A stretch of DNA of 51,837 bases from JBGTGT01 sp051439375 (GTDB lineage: Bacteria; Cyanobacteriota; Cyanobacteriia; Cyanobacteriales; Microcystaceae), in the NCBI GenBank assembly GCA_051439375.1, contig JBFRWB010000199.1, forward strand, positions 1-51,837, written 5' to 3'. Within the stretch, counting starts at the first letter, position 1. Every line of letters starts with the position of its first letter. A model generated the notes under the pieces. The model saw only the letters and a list, made by a program, of their open reading frames with translations. It was not told the origin of the DNA and made no database searches. The position numbers were made by a program, and so were the translations under genes. Positions 25,201 through 33,490 of this stretch are shown here, one piece after another.

Positions 25201-25326
25201 TAGGTAATAATAAGCTAAGACGCATTTAAACTGGGTCTTTGATATTTTAGTACAAATCCTCAAACTCTCTCCCTACTCCCTTGCAGTCTTCACATACCAA
25301 TGCGCAATGCTGAACAGCTTATGAGC

Positions 25327-25353
25327 AGGACTTACGCAATTTGTGTAAGTCCT
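25327..25353. repeat. Palindrome AGGACTTACGCA / TGTGTAAGTCCT
   Basis: Two 12-base arms with 11 matching positions and a 3-base loop lie at the meeting point of two convergent genes. AGGACTTACGCA is a sequence I recall as a common end of small dispersed elements in cyanobacterial genomes. Here it may be a solo remnant that also serves as a bidirectional terminator. TAGGACTTAGACAGGAAG near 12827 is a related half. Confidence 0.6.
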
Positions 25354-25354
25354 A

Positions 25355-27505
25355 TTAAATAATTAACTGTCTAAAAAGAAGACTAAATCCACAAATTGTT
25401 AAATGCTGAGGAAGTAAAAATTGAAAGGGTTGTTTAGCAATTTTTTGGGTCAAAAGAATACCACATAATGCGCCTACTATTAAGGTAACACTCTGCAAAA
25501 AAGAAATAACGGCTGGATGAGTAACTAAGATAGGCATTTCTATTCCCGACAGTCCAAAGGTTGCCAAAGTAACGGGTAGGATTTTGCCTGCTTCTCCTAA
25601 GAAAAGATGTAAATAGTAAGCTAAATTTCCTGCTAAAACAAGGGGGAGATAACCATAAGCTAATTCTGTAAACGAGCGAGGTTTTAAGTTAGAGAAATAT
25701 TGTAATAAGCTGCGACTAATATAAAAAGCGATTAGGGAAAATAAAGTCGGTAAACTGAGTATCAGAATAGCAATTAAACTATGGATAGTAAAATTTGCTA
25801 AATTAATCTTGATTGAAAACTGTTCTACTAATTGAGGTAAACAATGTAACAAAACCAAATTAAATAGTAGAAATAATAACCCAACTTCATAAGTTCGAGG
25901 GATATGGGTTGTCCATATTTCAATCCCCGGTGGTCGTAAATTCACCCGTATAGAACGATGGGGACAGGCTTTTAAACAGGTCATACATAAAACACAATCT
26001 CGGTTATCATTTAATTGAGCAGGATGGGAATAAAGTGGACAACCATTGGTTTCTAATCCTTCTCCTTTCTGCGATCCTCCCTTATAGCATTGATAGGTAT
26101 TACATTCAGCAGAACAAGTTCCTTGTTGCGCCCTCAATTCAGTTATCGACAGTTTAGCAAACATCCCATTCATACCGCCAATTGGACATAAATATCTACA
26201 CCAAAAACGCCGTTCAAAAATGGTCGAACAAATCATTGCACCGGCCGTTATTAATAATAACAACCAAGATGAAAGATAAGCCGTATTGCTTAAATCCCAG
26301 AGTTCTTCCCATAGCAAAATTAGAGCAAAAAGGGTTAATAAAAACCAACCTCCCCATTTTTCTGCTGTTTGTCTTGGCCATTTTTTTAGTGTTCTTGGTA
26401 ATAACCACAAAGATAGTTTTTGTGTGATTTCACCATAAATCATAAAGGGACAAAAGCTACACCAAATTCTTCCTAAAAAGGGAAAGATAAGTAAAGAGAT
26501 TGGCCACCACCACGCCCAAAATAAGTTAAGTGCAAAGTTGTGTTCCCTATCTTGAGGTGCAACAAATAAAATAATAACAATAAAAGCAAAAAGAATTGTT
26601 GTGATACCATAATTAATGCGAGTTGGATACCAAGGACTTCGTAAGAAGCGACGAAGAGATGGATATTGATTTAATAAATTAACTCGAAATTGTTGTTTTT
26701 TTCCTTGGGATGGCCAGATAATTTCTTCTGTTATTTCTGAGTACCCTTCGAGTTGAGTCATTGCTCGGAAGACTAAACTTTCTAACTCTCGTATATTATT
26801 AGGAAAATCGTAATCCTGTAGTCGTCGTAAGGCTTCTGGGGTTAATTGGGGTTTGTTAACTTTTCTGGCTCGACAGATAACATTAATATAATAGTTTATA
26901 TAATTATCGATATCTGCTTTCCTAACTCTTAATGGAGGGACTTTAATGGAGCTTTTTATATAAGGATCAATTCCTTCAATGATTTGTTCTGAGATTAAGA
27001 TAATACGGGCTTTGCTTTCTTTTTTTTGTAATGAACTTTCCACACCTCGACTGACAGGATAGTAAGTATTTTCTGTTAATAATTCTGCAAGTCCTTTATA
27101 AAGTTCTTTTGGCGTATCTTGAATATTATTTAAAATGATTGTTCCTTCTCCGACTGCTTCAAGCAAGCCCATTTTACCGCCAACTCTTCCCCAAAGATCA
27201 GCCCCACTAACCTGTAATTTACTACAATCAATTTTAACAATGGGTTGACGACGTTGAGATGATCCAAAGTGAATTAAGGCTGCAATATTATCTTTTTCTA
27301 AGCCCGGTTCCCCAAAAATTAACACAGGATCTCGATGATTTGAGGCGGTTTTAATCTGCGATCGCAATCTCACAGCGTAACGACTTTCTCCAATAACCCC
27401 TCGTTTAACGGTCGGAACTAAATAGGGTCGTAAAATGGTTTGTCTTTCTTGTTCAAAGGTTAATTTAGCCGTGACTTTCTCTAGTTTTTCGCTTAAGTCT
27501 GACAT
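25355..27505 (-). CDS. Degenerate sigma-54-activator AAA+ domain fused to NapH/NosR-like membrane polyferredoxin
   Basis: A 716-residue protein in two parts. Residues ~35-265 follow the sigma-54 activator AAA+ fold: GVIGES at 36-41, a Walker A relic GEPGLEKD (65-72), a Walker B relic GTIILNNIQD (121-130) lacking the Asp-Glu pair, PPLRVRKADI, and FPNNIRELESLVFRA near 234-248. The GAFTGA loop that contacts sigma-54 is missing, and there is no Fis-type DNA-binding helix. Residues ~300-716 form a membrane domain with several helices and cysteine motifs WCSFCP (348-353) and CRYLCP (436-441). Two [4Fe-4S] sets follow: Cys464/468/473/489 and Cys504/507/510/514 (CVLCMTCLKACP). It is probably an electron-transfer membrane protein with a regulatory or structural cytoplasmic head. 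DoxX lies just upstream. Confidence 0.88.
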   Translation of the reverse strand: MSDLSEKLEKVTAKLTFEQERQTILRPYLVPTVKRGVIGESRYAVRLRSQIKTASNHRDPVLIFGEPGLEKDNIAALIHFGSSQRRQPIVKIDCSKLQVSGADLWGRVGGKMGLLEAVGEGTIILNNIQDTPKELYKGLAELLTENTYYPVSRGVESSLQKKESKARIILISEQIIEGIDPYIKSSIKVPPLRVRKADIDNYINYYINVICRARKVNKPQLTPEALRRLQDYDFPNNIRELESLVFRAMTQLEGYSEITEEIIWPSQGKKQQFRVNLLNQYPSLRRFLRSPWYPTRINYGITTILFAFIVIILFVAPQDREHNFALNLFWAWWWPISLLIFPFLGRIWCSFCPFMIYGEITQKLSLWLLPRTLKKWPRQTAEKWGGWFLLTLFALILLWEELWDLSNTAYLSSWLLLLITAGAMICSTIFERRFWCRYLCPIGGMNGMFAKLSITELRAQQGTCSAECNTYQCYKGGSQKGEGLETNGCPLYSHPAQLNDNRDCVLCMTCLKACPHRSIRVNLRPPGIEIWTTHIPRTYEVGLLFLLFNLVLLHCLPQLVEQFSIKINLANFTIHSLIAILILSLPTLFSLIAFYISRSLLQYFSNLKPRSFTELAYGYLPLVLAGNLAYYLHLFLGEAGKILPVTLATFGLSGIEMPILVTHPAVISFLQSVTLIVGALCGILLTQKIAKQPFQFLLPQHLTICGFSLLFRQLII

Positions 27506-27531
27506 GGGTTGGATGCAATTAGAAAATTCTA

Positions 27532-27557
27532 AAGAGGAGAACTATTTTTCTCCTCTT
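27532..27557 (-). terminator. Hairpin downstream of doxX-like gene
   Basis: Perfect 10-bp arms AAGAGGAGAA and TTCTCCTCTT with a 6-base loop lie 12 bases after the DoxX stop codon. On the minus strand they are followed by TTTAGAATTTT. This fits a partial terminator or processing site between DoxX and the polyferredoxin fusion gene. Confidence 0.6.
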
Positions 27558-27568
27558 CATTTTAGCCC

Positions 27569-28105
27569 CTAAGAGACAGATACATCTTCCATTTCTTCAG
27601 AAGATTGATAAGCTTTTTCTAAGCGCATAATTTGTCTTGCTTTGTAGCTAAAGACGCTTTTATCAATCCCATAAGCGATTAACGCATCGGTAGAAAATAA
27701 TCCTGCACCGTTGACGGTAAAGAACAGAAAGCAAGCGGCGTAAATAACCGATAGCTCAAGATAAGGGATGCTTAAACCAGCAACAAGAATGTGATGATAC
27801 ATAGCCACACACATTGTTCCAAATAAGCCAAAAGCAGCCGGACGAGTCAATAATCCTAATGCAAGCAAGGGCGCACCGATTAACTCAGTGAAAGCTGCAA
27901 CATAAGTGAAGAAGATAGGAAAAGGTAAACCGATGTAGGCAACGTAAGCTTGAGCAAAACTTTCTACATTACCTAATTTATCTAAACCATTGTGAATCAT
28001 AACGATTCCTACAATGAGTCGGAGAATTGCCCACGAAGTTTGTGAAGCAAAATTGGGGTTGGTGTTGGGTTGCAGTACTTTACTGACGAAAGAAAGCGTT
28101 TTCAT
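27569..28105 (-). CDS. DoxX family membrane protein
   Basis: A 178-residue protein with four hydrophobic segments. The first holds ILRLIVGIVMIHNGLDKLGNVESFA, the classic DoxX opening. FTELIGAPLLALGLLTRPAAFGLFGTMCVAM is the conserved second-third helix region. DoxX proteins are linked to quinone-related redox and thiol-stress functions, without a settled mechanism. The next gene downstream is the iron-sulfur membrane protein at 25355, 63 bases on, so a shared electron-transfer role is a reasonable guess. Confidence 0.88.
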   Translation of the reverse strand: MKTLSFVSKVLQPNTNPNFASQTSWAILRLIVGIVMIHNGLDKLGNVESFAQAYVAYIGLPFPIFFTYVAAFTELIGAPLLALGLLTRPAAFGLFGTMCVAMYHHILVAGLSIPYLELSVIYAACFLFFTVNGAGLFSTDALIAYGIDKSVFSYKARQIMRLEKAYQSSEEMEDVSVS

Positions 28106-28321
28106 AAAATAATAATGAGTGCAGATGAGCTAATACAAGAAAGGGAACAAAAAGGGCTATTTTTATCGGACAATAGACTATTCTAAGGATTTTTCACCTT
28201 AGTCAACTGTCCGACTCTAAGCCCACTAAGATCGCTACAACATATTTGTGAACGAAACTTAATCTTTCTTAATATCTTAGCTTAATTTTTCTAATTAATT
28301 CAGGAACGCTTAGTATTACAA

Positions 28322-28825
28322 CTAGGTGTTTAAGTCTTGTAATGCCAGTCGAATTTGTTCTAGGCGGCGGCGATTTACGCCTAAATCGGATTCACCCAGA
28401 CGAGAAGCAGAGCGAATGTGAATAATTTTCTCATTTGGGGCAAAATAAAACTCTAAATCATCAATAAAACCCATAATTCGGCTAACAGATTGCGCCCGAA
28501 TATAGTCTCCATCGTCTTCAATCACTGTGGTATTAGGAACAACAGATAGCACTTTTAAAAGGGTTTCTTTAGCTGTGTTGCGATCGCTTTGATAGGAAAT
28601 TGGCTCAATAGCGTGGGAAGCATCAGGATCTTGACTAAGAACGCAGTTAGGAGAGGCGGGACAAGCAGAAAGATGTCCTTTACTAATTCCGATGTTTTTA
28701 GGTGGATTTCCCGCAAAAATACTTTTAACAATGGGTAAAGCTGCGAAGTGAGGGGTTGCAGTGGCTGTCATTGGGTGACTGAAAAAGAGCAAGATTCCTA
28801 GTAGGGTAGGTAAAAAATAGCGCAT
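28322..28825 (-). CDS. DUF1499 family exported protein
   Basis: A 167-residue protein with an N-terminal signal sequence (LPTLLGILLFFSHPMTATATP). The DUF1499 core follows: LSACPASPNCVLSQ with its paired Cys, then ETLLKVLSVVPNTTVIEDDGDYIRAQSVSRIMGFIDDLEFYF and IHIRSASRLGESDLGVNRRRLEQIR. The family is widespread in photosynthetic organisms and of unknown biochemistry. Length is normal. Confidence 0.88.
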   Translation of the reverse strand: MRYFLPTLLGILLFFSHPMTATATPHFAALPIVKSIFAGNPPKNIGISKGHLSACPASPNCVLSQDPDASHAIEPISYQSDRNTAKETLLKVLSVVPNTTVIEDDGDYIRAQSVSRIMGFIDDLEFYFAPNEKIIHIRSASRLGESDLGVNRRRLEQIRLALQDLNT

Positions 28826-28945
28826 GAGGTTAAGAATTAGTTAATCTTGAGTTAAGAAAACGGCTTAAAATATTTAAACACCGAAATTTAATTCTATCCG
28901 TACAATAGGGAAAAGATCAAAGGGGCTTTTAACAGAGGAACTTTA

Positions 28946-29212
28946 ATGATGTCTCGTAACGAAAAAGAGAACTTTCTCCACCCCCATTATCCTTATCGGG
29001 GTGAGGTTAAGCCAGAAAATTTAGTATTTAATGCTAATTTGCAAGAATTTGCCCAAAAAATTAGTTACATTTGCAATTTAGAAACAGCCGGAAAGATTAA
29101 GCCTGAAGATGCTTACCATCGCATTAAAAATCTTTGGATGGACTTAGCAAATAGTAAGAAACAACTAGGTGTTGGTGATCGTCCTTTTGGTCAGCAGGAA
29201 AATATTGAGTAG
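28946..29212 (+). CDS. Small cyanobacteria-type conserved protein (88 aa)
   Basis: An 88-residue soluble protein with HPHYPYRGEVKPENLVFNANLQEFAQKISYICNLETAGKI followed by PEDAYHRIKNLWMDLANSKKQL. I recall this pattern as a family found across cyanobacteria (DUF7219-like), without known function. AGAGGAAC precedes the tandem ATG-ATG start, so either Met could be first. It lies 45 bases before rfbD on the same strand. Confidence 0.75.
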   Translation: MMSRNEKENFLHPHYPYRGEVKPENLVFNANLQEFAQKISYICNLETAGKIKPEDAYHRIKNLWMDLANSKKQLGVGDRPFGQQENIE

Positions 29213-29257
29213 TGTATCGTTTATACTGAATAGTTTATAGTTAATAACCCTACAATT

Positions 29258-30136
29258 ATGACTAACATTCTTTTAATTGGTGCAGATGGACAGGTGGGAA
29301 CAGAATTAAAAGCATCTCTTTCTCAACTCGGAGAGGTTTATCCCTTTACTCGTTCTACCTTAGATTTGACACAAGATGAACAAATTTCTGCAACCATTCA
29401 AGAAATCAACCCACAATTAATTGTTAATGCAGCAGCTTATACCGCAGTGGATAAAGCAGAAAGTGAACCAGAGTTAGCCCATCAAATTAATGCGATCGCT
29501 CCCAAAATTATAGCAACGGAAGCCCAAAAAAATAACGCATTTTTTCTCCATATTTCTACTGATTATGTTTTTGATGGACAGAAAAATACTCCCTATTTAG
29601 AAACAGATAAAACCAACCCATTAAGTGTTTATGGGAAATCTAAATTAGCAGGGGAATCAGCCATTCAAACGGTAACCGATAACTATTGTATTCTAAGAAC
29701 TGCATGGGTTTATGGTGTTGCAGGAAAAGGAAATTTTGTTAAAACGATGTTGTGTCTAGGGAAAGAAAGACCTAAATTAAATGTAGTAATGGATCAAGTT
29801 GGATCACCTACTTGGTCTTATGATATTGCGATAACGATTACTCAATTATTATCAAAACAAGCTAAAGGAATTTATCATTTTACTAATAGTGGCGTGATTA
29901 GTTGGTATGATTTTGCAATGGCTATTTTTGAAGAAGCAAAAGCTTTAAATATTCCTCTAACCATTGAGCAAGTTCTTCCCATTACAACGGCTGAATATCC
30001 CACACCCGCTAAACGGCCAGCTTACTCGGTTTTATCTAGTAAAAAAGTAAGTGATGTTTTAGGAAACCCACCGCCTTATTGGCGAGCTTCTTTGCGTAAA
30101 ATGTTACAACAAATGCAAATGGAAAAGATAATTTAA
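29258..30136 (+). CDS. rfbD: dTDP-4-dehydrorhamnose reductase
   Basis: RfbD performs the last step of dTDP-L-rhamnose synthesis, reducing the 4-keto group with NAD(P)H. The 292-residue SDR protein shows LLIGADGQVGTEL (cofactor binding) and NAAAYTAVDKAESEPELAHQINA. STDYVFDG and the catalytic Y-x3-K in LSVYGKSKLAGE follow, then the substrate block GSPTWSYDIA. All are typical. The other rfb genes (A, B, C) are not adjacent, so the pathway is dispersed. Confidence 0.95.
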   Translation: MTNILLIGADGQVGTELKASLSQLGEVYPFTRSTLDLTQDEQISATIQEINPQLIVNAAAYTAVDKAESEPELAHQINAIAPKIIATEAQKNNAFFLHISTDYVFDGQKNTPYLETDKTNPLSVYGKSKLAGESAIQTVTDNYCILRTAWVYGVAGKGNFVKTMLCLGKERPKLNVVMDQVGSPTWSYDIAITITQLLSKQAKGIYHFTNSGVISWYDFAMAIFEEAKALNIPLTIEQVLPITTAEYPTPAKRPAYSVLSSKKVSDVLGNPPPYWRASLRKMLQQMQMEKII

Positions 30137-30160
30137 TCTCTTTCTACATAAGTACAGCTT

Positions 30161-30171
30161 TATGATATGAT
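30161..30171 (+). promoter_or_regulatory. Candidate -10 element(s) for petG
   Basis: Two overlapping TATGAT hexamers (30161-30166 and 30166-30171) stand about 45-50 bases ahead of the petG start. The matching -35 region is weak, so this is tentative. Confidence 0.3.
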
Positions 30172-30214
30172 TGCTATGGTTATGACCCTATTCCTCTAAA
30201 TTAGGAGAACAATT

Positions 30215-30331
30215 GTGATTGAACCCTTATTATTAGGTATTGTGCTAGGTTTGATTTTTGTCACCTTAGCTGGACTCTTTTTTGCTGCTTATATGCAGTA
30301 TAAACGAGGCGATCAGTTAGGAATCGATTAA
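30215..30331 (+). CDS. petG: Cytochrome b6f complex subunit PetG
   Basis: A 38-residue single-helix subunit needed for assembly and stability of the cytochrome b6f complex, which carries electrons between photosystems. The product starts (M)IEPLLLGIVLG and ends YMQYKRGDQLGID, the signature of PetG, with one thylakoid membrane helix between. The start is GTG at 30215, set by AGGAG at 30203-30207 seven bases upstream. The gene is monocistronic, with a strong terminator at 30396. It is short enough to be missed by length-filtered gene callers. Confidence 0.95.
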   Translation: MIEPLLLGIVLGLIFVTLAGLFFAAYMQYKRGDQLGID

Positions 30332-30395
30332 TAATAAAGAGAAAAACTGTAAAACAGCTTCAAAAACCAGATTTTGTTTGATTTCTTTATTTAAC

Positions 30396-30427
30396 AAAGT
30401 GTGATCACCTGTTTGATCGCACTTTTT
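30396..30427 (+). terminator. Intrinsic terminator of petG
   Basis: Arms AAAGTGTGATCA and TGATCGCACTTT (11 of 12 paired), a 6-base loop CCTGTT, and a T-run at 30423-30427. This is a textbook rho-independent terminator about 65 bases after the petG stop. Confidence 0.85.
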
Positions 30428-30495
30428 AATTGATTGAATCACCCCTAGAAAAGCAAGGTAAAATTAAAGGAAATCGATTATTTTAGTGAACAGCA

Positions 30496-30774
30496 ATGAC
30501 TCAATCTACTGTTTCTTCTCCTCCAGCTTCCCTTAATGAGCTTTCTGACCTTGAATTAGCACAAATTTTAGCGCAACGTCTAGGAATTACCCCTAAAGAT
30601 TGGCATAGTCTTAAAGGAAACCGTAAAGCACAGGCGGGTCAATATTTGGGAACAGCACTGGTTTATTTACTCAAAGATCAGCCAGAAGAAGCGTTAACTC
30701 ACCTTAACCAAGCGACAGGGTGGCTTGATCGCTCTATTTCGCCCCTACCCTGCCCTTCCCATGGGAAACATTAG
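30496..30774 (+). CDS. Small cyanobacteria-type protein (DUF6439-like, 92 aa)
   Basis: A 92-residue soluble helical protein: LSDLELAQILAQRLGITPKDWHSLKGNRKAQAGQYLGTALVYLLKDQPEEALTHLNQATGWLD (positions ~14-77). I recall this pattern as a conserved cyanobacterial protein, probably DUF6439, with no assigned role. The C-terminus (PCPSHGKH) is disordered. It converges with the RsbW-like gene 3 bases away. Confidence 0.75.
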   Translation: MTQSTVSSPPASLNELSDLELAQILAQRLGITPKDWHSLKGNRKAQAGQYLGTALVYLLKDQPEEALTHLNQATGWLDRSISPLPCPSHGKH

Positions 30775-30777
30775 CAA

Positions 30778-31200
30778 TTAAGGGATTTTTTTAGTTAGTG
30801 TCAATTGTGTTCCCTTTCCATTCCAGTGAACATGATCAAAAATTTGATACAACATACATAATCCTCGGCCACTTTCTGCTTCTGCTAAGGCGAGTTGTTC
30901 TTCGAGTGAATCAGAGCAGTGACAGGTGGGAACAAATCCTATCCCCTGATCGGAAATAACCCAAACATACTCGCTTTTAGTGGCACAAAACTGGACAATA
31001 ACGGTTTTTTCGGGGTTTAACTCATTTCCATGCTTGGCAGCGTTAACTAAGGCTTCCTGCAACCCTAAACGGACTTCGGGCTTGAGGGGTTCGGGAATAT
31101 CTGCTAATAATAATTCTAATATCGGACATAAGTACAGGGTGGACGTAAAACTCATGGTGCGCCAACTTCTCTTAGCAGGGGGGAGGGAGATTGCAATCAC
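30778..31200 (-). CDS. Anti-sigma regulatory factor / serine kinase (RsbW/SpoIIAB type)
   Basis: A 140-residue GHKL ATPase domain of the HATPase_c_2 group. The N-box is VRLGLQEALVNAAKHGNEL, the G1 box is WVISDQGIGFVP, and a G2-like AESGRGLCMLYQIFDHV follows. Such proteins bind a sigma factor or other target and phosphorylate a STAS antagonist. The start is the GTG at 31200, supported by AAGGAG eight bases upstream. A STAS protein that could be its partner is at 37205. Confidence 0.88.
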   Translation of the reverse strand: MIAISLPPAKRSWRTMSFTSTLYLCPILELLLADIPEPLKPEVRLGLQEALVNAAKHGNELNPEKTVIVQFCATKSEYVWVISDQGIGFVPTCHCSDSLEEQLALAEAESGRGLCMLYQIFDHVHWNGKGTQLTLTKKIP

Positions 31201-31588
31201 GAATGTTACTCCTTGAGATGACTAAATGGCGGATTGTATGAGTAGATTAGGAAAACAATAATAGGGAAATTTCAGATAAAATTACTAACAATAATAGGGA
31301 AGAAAATCTACTCTCGTAAAAAGGGAAAATTGGGATTAGGTAAAAAAAGTAAAGAAGCTAAACTAACTTAAAAACAAAACTAGGGGTAGGTAGTAATTAT
31401 CTAAACAGACGACAACATCAGGTTTTTCCTCAAAATAAAAGGGGTTTTTGTTAACAAAGACATATTAGGCTAATGAAAATCAAATCCCAAAAAGAAAAGA
31501 CTTGACTTTTAAAGAAAAATAAAGTAAGTTAGGTAGTTGCCCCTAGGGAGGGTAGGATTAGGCTTTACAACCACAGGATTTATATCCA
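31201..31588. other. Intergenic region upstream of the anti-sigma gene
   Basis: 388 bases between the 3' end of rlmD and the start of the anti-sigma factor gene, both on the minus strand. I see no open frame or RNA gene. A 15-base direct repeat (31254 and 31287) lies 50-100 bases upstream of the anti-sigma start. Confidence 0.5.
31254..31301. repeat. 15-bp direct repeat AACAATAATAGGGAA
   Basis: Perfect copies at 31254-31268 and 31287-31301, a 33-base period (about three helical turns), upstream of the anti-sigma factor gene. It could be a pair of regulator sites or simply a duplicated segment. Confidence 0.5.
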
Positions 31589-32971
31589 TTATAACAGATT
31601 AGGTTCTCTAAGTTCTAAGAAGGCCAAACACTCCACATGGGAAGTTTGTGGAAAAAAGTCAATCGGTTGTACTTCTTGTAGTTGATAAACCCCATCTTGG
31701 CAAATTAAAGCAATATCCCGTGCAAGGGTAGAGGGTTGACAACTAATATAGACGAGATGAGACGGTAAAAGGTGGCGAATAGCGTTGATGACTTGGCGAT
31801 CGCAGCCTTTGCGGGGTGGATCTAGTAAGAGAACATCTGGATTAATCTCAAGTTGACTTAAGCGATCTTCTACCTTCCCTACTAAAAACTTAATATTGTT
31901 AATTTGATTAATCTGGGCATTGAATTTAGCCTTTTCAATGGATTTATCATAACTTTCGATACCATAAGCCATCTTAACCCGTTTAGCTAAAGGAAGCGTA
32001 AACGTACCTATCCCACAATAAGCATCTATCAGGGTTTCTGTTCCCTGCAAATTTAGTCTTTGCAATATAAAATGTAGTAGGATTTCTGCGGCTTCTGTAT
32101 TGACTTGAAAAAAGGTATCTGAAGATAAATGAAAGGTTAAATCTGCGAAAATTTCTTTTATATATTCTTTCCCTGTGATTAACTCTGTTTCTTTGCCAAA
32201 AATAACATTTGTTGCCTGTGTGTTAAGGTTTAAAGCGACACCAACTAATTGGGGATAACGTTGCATCCAATCCTTCGCTTGAGTGTCAAGATGGGAAAGT
32301 TTGCGATCGCATGAAACAAGGGTTAAGAGCATTTCGCCCGTACGACGGCCAATTCTTAGAGAAAGATGGCGTAATTTTCCTTGATGTTTCTTTTCATTGT
32401 AGATTGACCAATTTTGCCCTTGAATATCTTGTTTAATTTCAGCTAAGATCGGATTTAATCGTTCATCCTGTACGGGACATTGATTAAGGTTCACAATTTG
32501 ATGGCTTTGGCGACGATAATAGCCCATTTTTACCTGTCCATTTAGCGATCGCCCAATGGGATAGGTAGCCTTGTTACGATAGCCTAATGGGGAAAGATTA
32601 GCCGCACTAAGGAGTTGAGAGACAGGAGGAGCAGAGAAATGACCAATTTTACGAAAAGACTGTATAACTTGCTGATATTTTAATTCTTTTTGGTAATCGT
32701 ATTCTATATGTTGCCATTGACATCCCCCACATTTATCTGCAACGAGACACCGTGGCCGAATACGATGGGGAGATGGGGTTAACAATTCTTGCAGTTGACC
32801 ATAACTATAGTCTTTTTTAACACGAACGAGACGAACTAAACAGCGATCGCCCGTCACTGTATTGGGGACAAATACCACTCTCCCTTGAAATCGCCCTACT
32901 CCATCTCCTGAATGGCTAACATCAGTTATTTCTAGGGAGATTAATTCACCTTGCTGCCATTGACTATCCAT
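31589..32971 (-). CDS. rlmD: 23S rRNA (uracil-5-)-methyltransferase RlmD/RumA family
   Basis: A SAM-dependent enzyme that makes 5-methyluridine in rRNA (U1939 in E. coli). The 460-residue product has an N-terminal TRAM domain (residues ~1-60) and the [4Fe-4S] motif CLVADKCGGCQWQH near residue 75. SAM-binding LIDAYCGIGTFTLPLAK, LLLDPPRKGCDRQV, and the catalytic Cys in YISCQPSTLARDIA follow. Some relatives have other targets (U747, or tRNA U54). TrmFO is present here, so a ribosomal target is more likely. Confidence 0.93.
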   Translation of the reverse strand: MDSQWQQGELISLEITDVSHSGDGVGRFQGRVVFVPNTVTGDRCLVRLVRVKKDYSYGQLQELLTPSPHRIRPRCLVADKCGGCQWQHIEYDYQKELKYQQVIQSFRKIGHFSAPPVSQLLSAANLSPLGYRNKATYPIGRSLNGQVKMGYYRRQSHQIVNLNQCPVQDERLNPILAEIKQDIQGQNWSIYNEKKHQGKLRHLSLRIGRRTGEMLLTLVSCDRKLSHLDTQAKDWMQRYPQLVGVALNLNTQATNVIFGKETELITGKEYIKEIFADLTFHLSSDTFFQVNTEAAEILLHFILQRLNLQGTETLIDAYCGIGTFTLPLAKRVKMAYGIESYDKSIEKAKFNAQINQINNIKFLVGKVEDRLSQLEINPDVLLLDPPRKGCDRQVINAIRHLLPSHLVYISCQPSTLARDIALICQDGVYQLQEVQPIDFFPQTSHVECLAFLELREPNLL

Positions 32972-33000
32972 TTTTTGCCCAATAAGAACTAATTCATAGT

Positions 33001-33426
33001 TTATTCTAAAGTAATTGGACGCTCTAAAACATCCTCAATGGTATAAGGACAATCTATAGGAAACTCTAAATCAGTTTCTTTTGCTGCATTTAATCGTGCA
33101 TTACGATAAGCTTTTTTAATCCATTCTTCTGATAAGTAGCGGTGAAAGCTAGGGCTATCTTCAAGATAATCACTGATATTATTGCGCTCTCTTTCAATGG
33201 TTATCATCCAACTACGAGATTGTTTTTGCGGTTGATAGTCCCATTTTAAGAGATGGTGTAAAATTAAGCGCATACTGCTAATTAATTTGTCCCGTTCTCG
33301 TTTCGACAAGTCTCTCACTTCCTCTGCTAAATTTTCAATATCAAGCTGAGAAAATTGACCCGTTTCTAATAACTTAGCCATGGTTTCAGCCCAAAGTCCG
33401 TAATCACTTTCATAAAGGGGTTTCAT
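33001..33426 (-). CDS. DUF29 family protein (second copy)
   Basis: A 141-residue DUF29 protein: YESDYGLWAETMAKLLETGQF, then LDIENLAEEVRDLSKRERDKLISSMRLILHHLLKW, then the IDCPYTIEDVLE tail. The frame is open 20 codons further upstream to a TTG, but the family match starts at MKPLYESDY (ATG at 33426), which I use. It lies just upstream of rlmD on the same strand (29 bases). Confidence 0.87.
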   Translation of the reverse strand: MKPLYESDYGLWAETMAKLLETGQFSQLDIENLAEEVRDLSKRERDKLISSMRLILHHLLKWDYQPQKQSRSWMITIERERNNISDYLEDSPSFHRYLSEEWIKKAYRNARLNAAKETDLEFPIDCPYTIEDVLERPITLE

Positions 33427-33490
33427 CTTGATTTTGTAATAACTTAAGGTTTTTGTTAAATTTGCAACTTCATACAAGTATAACAAATAA

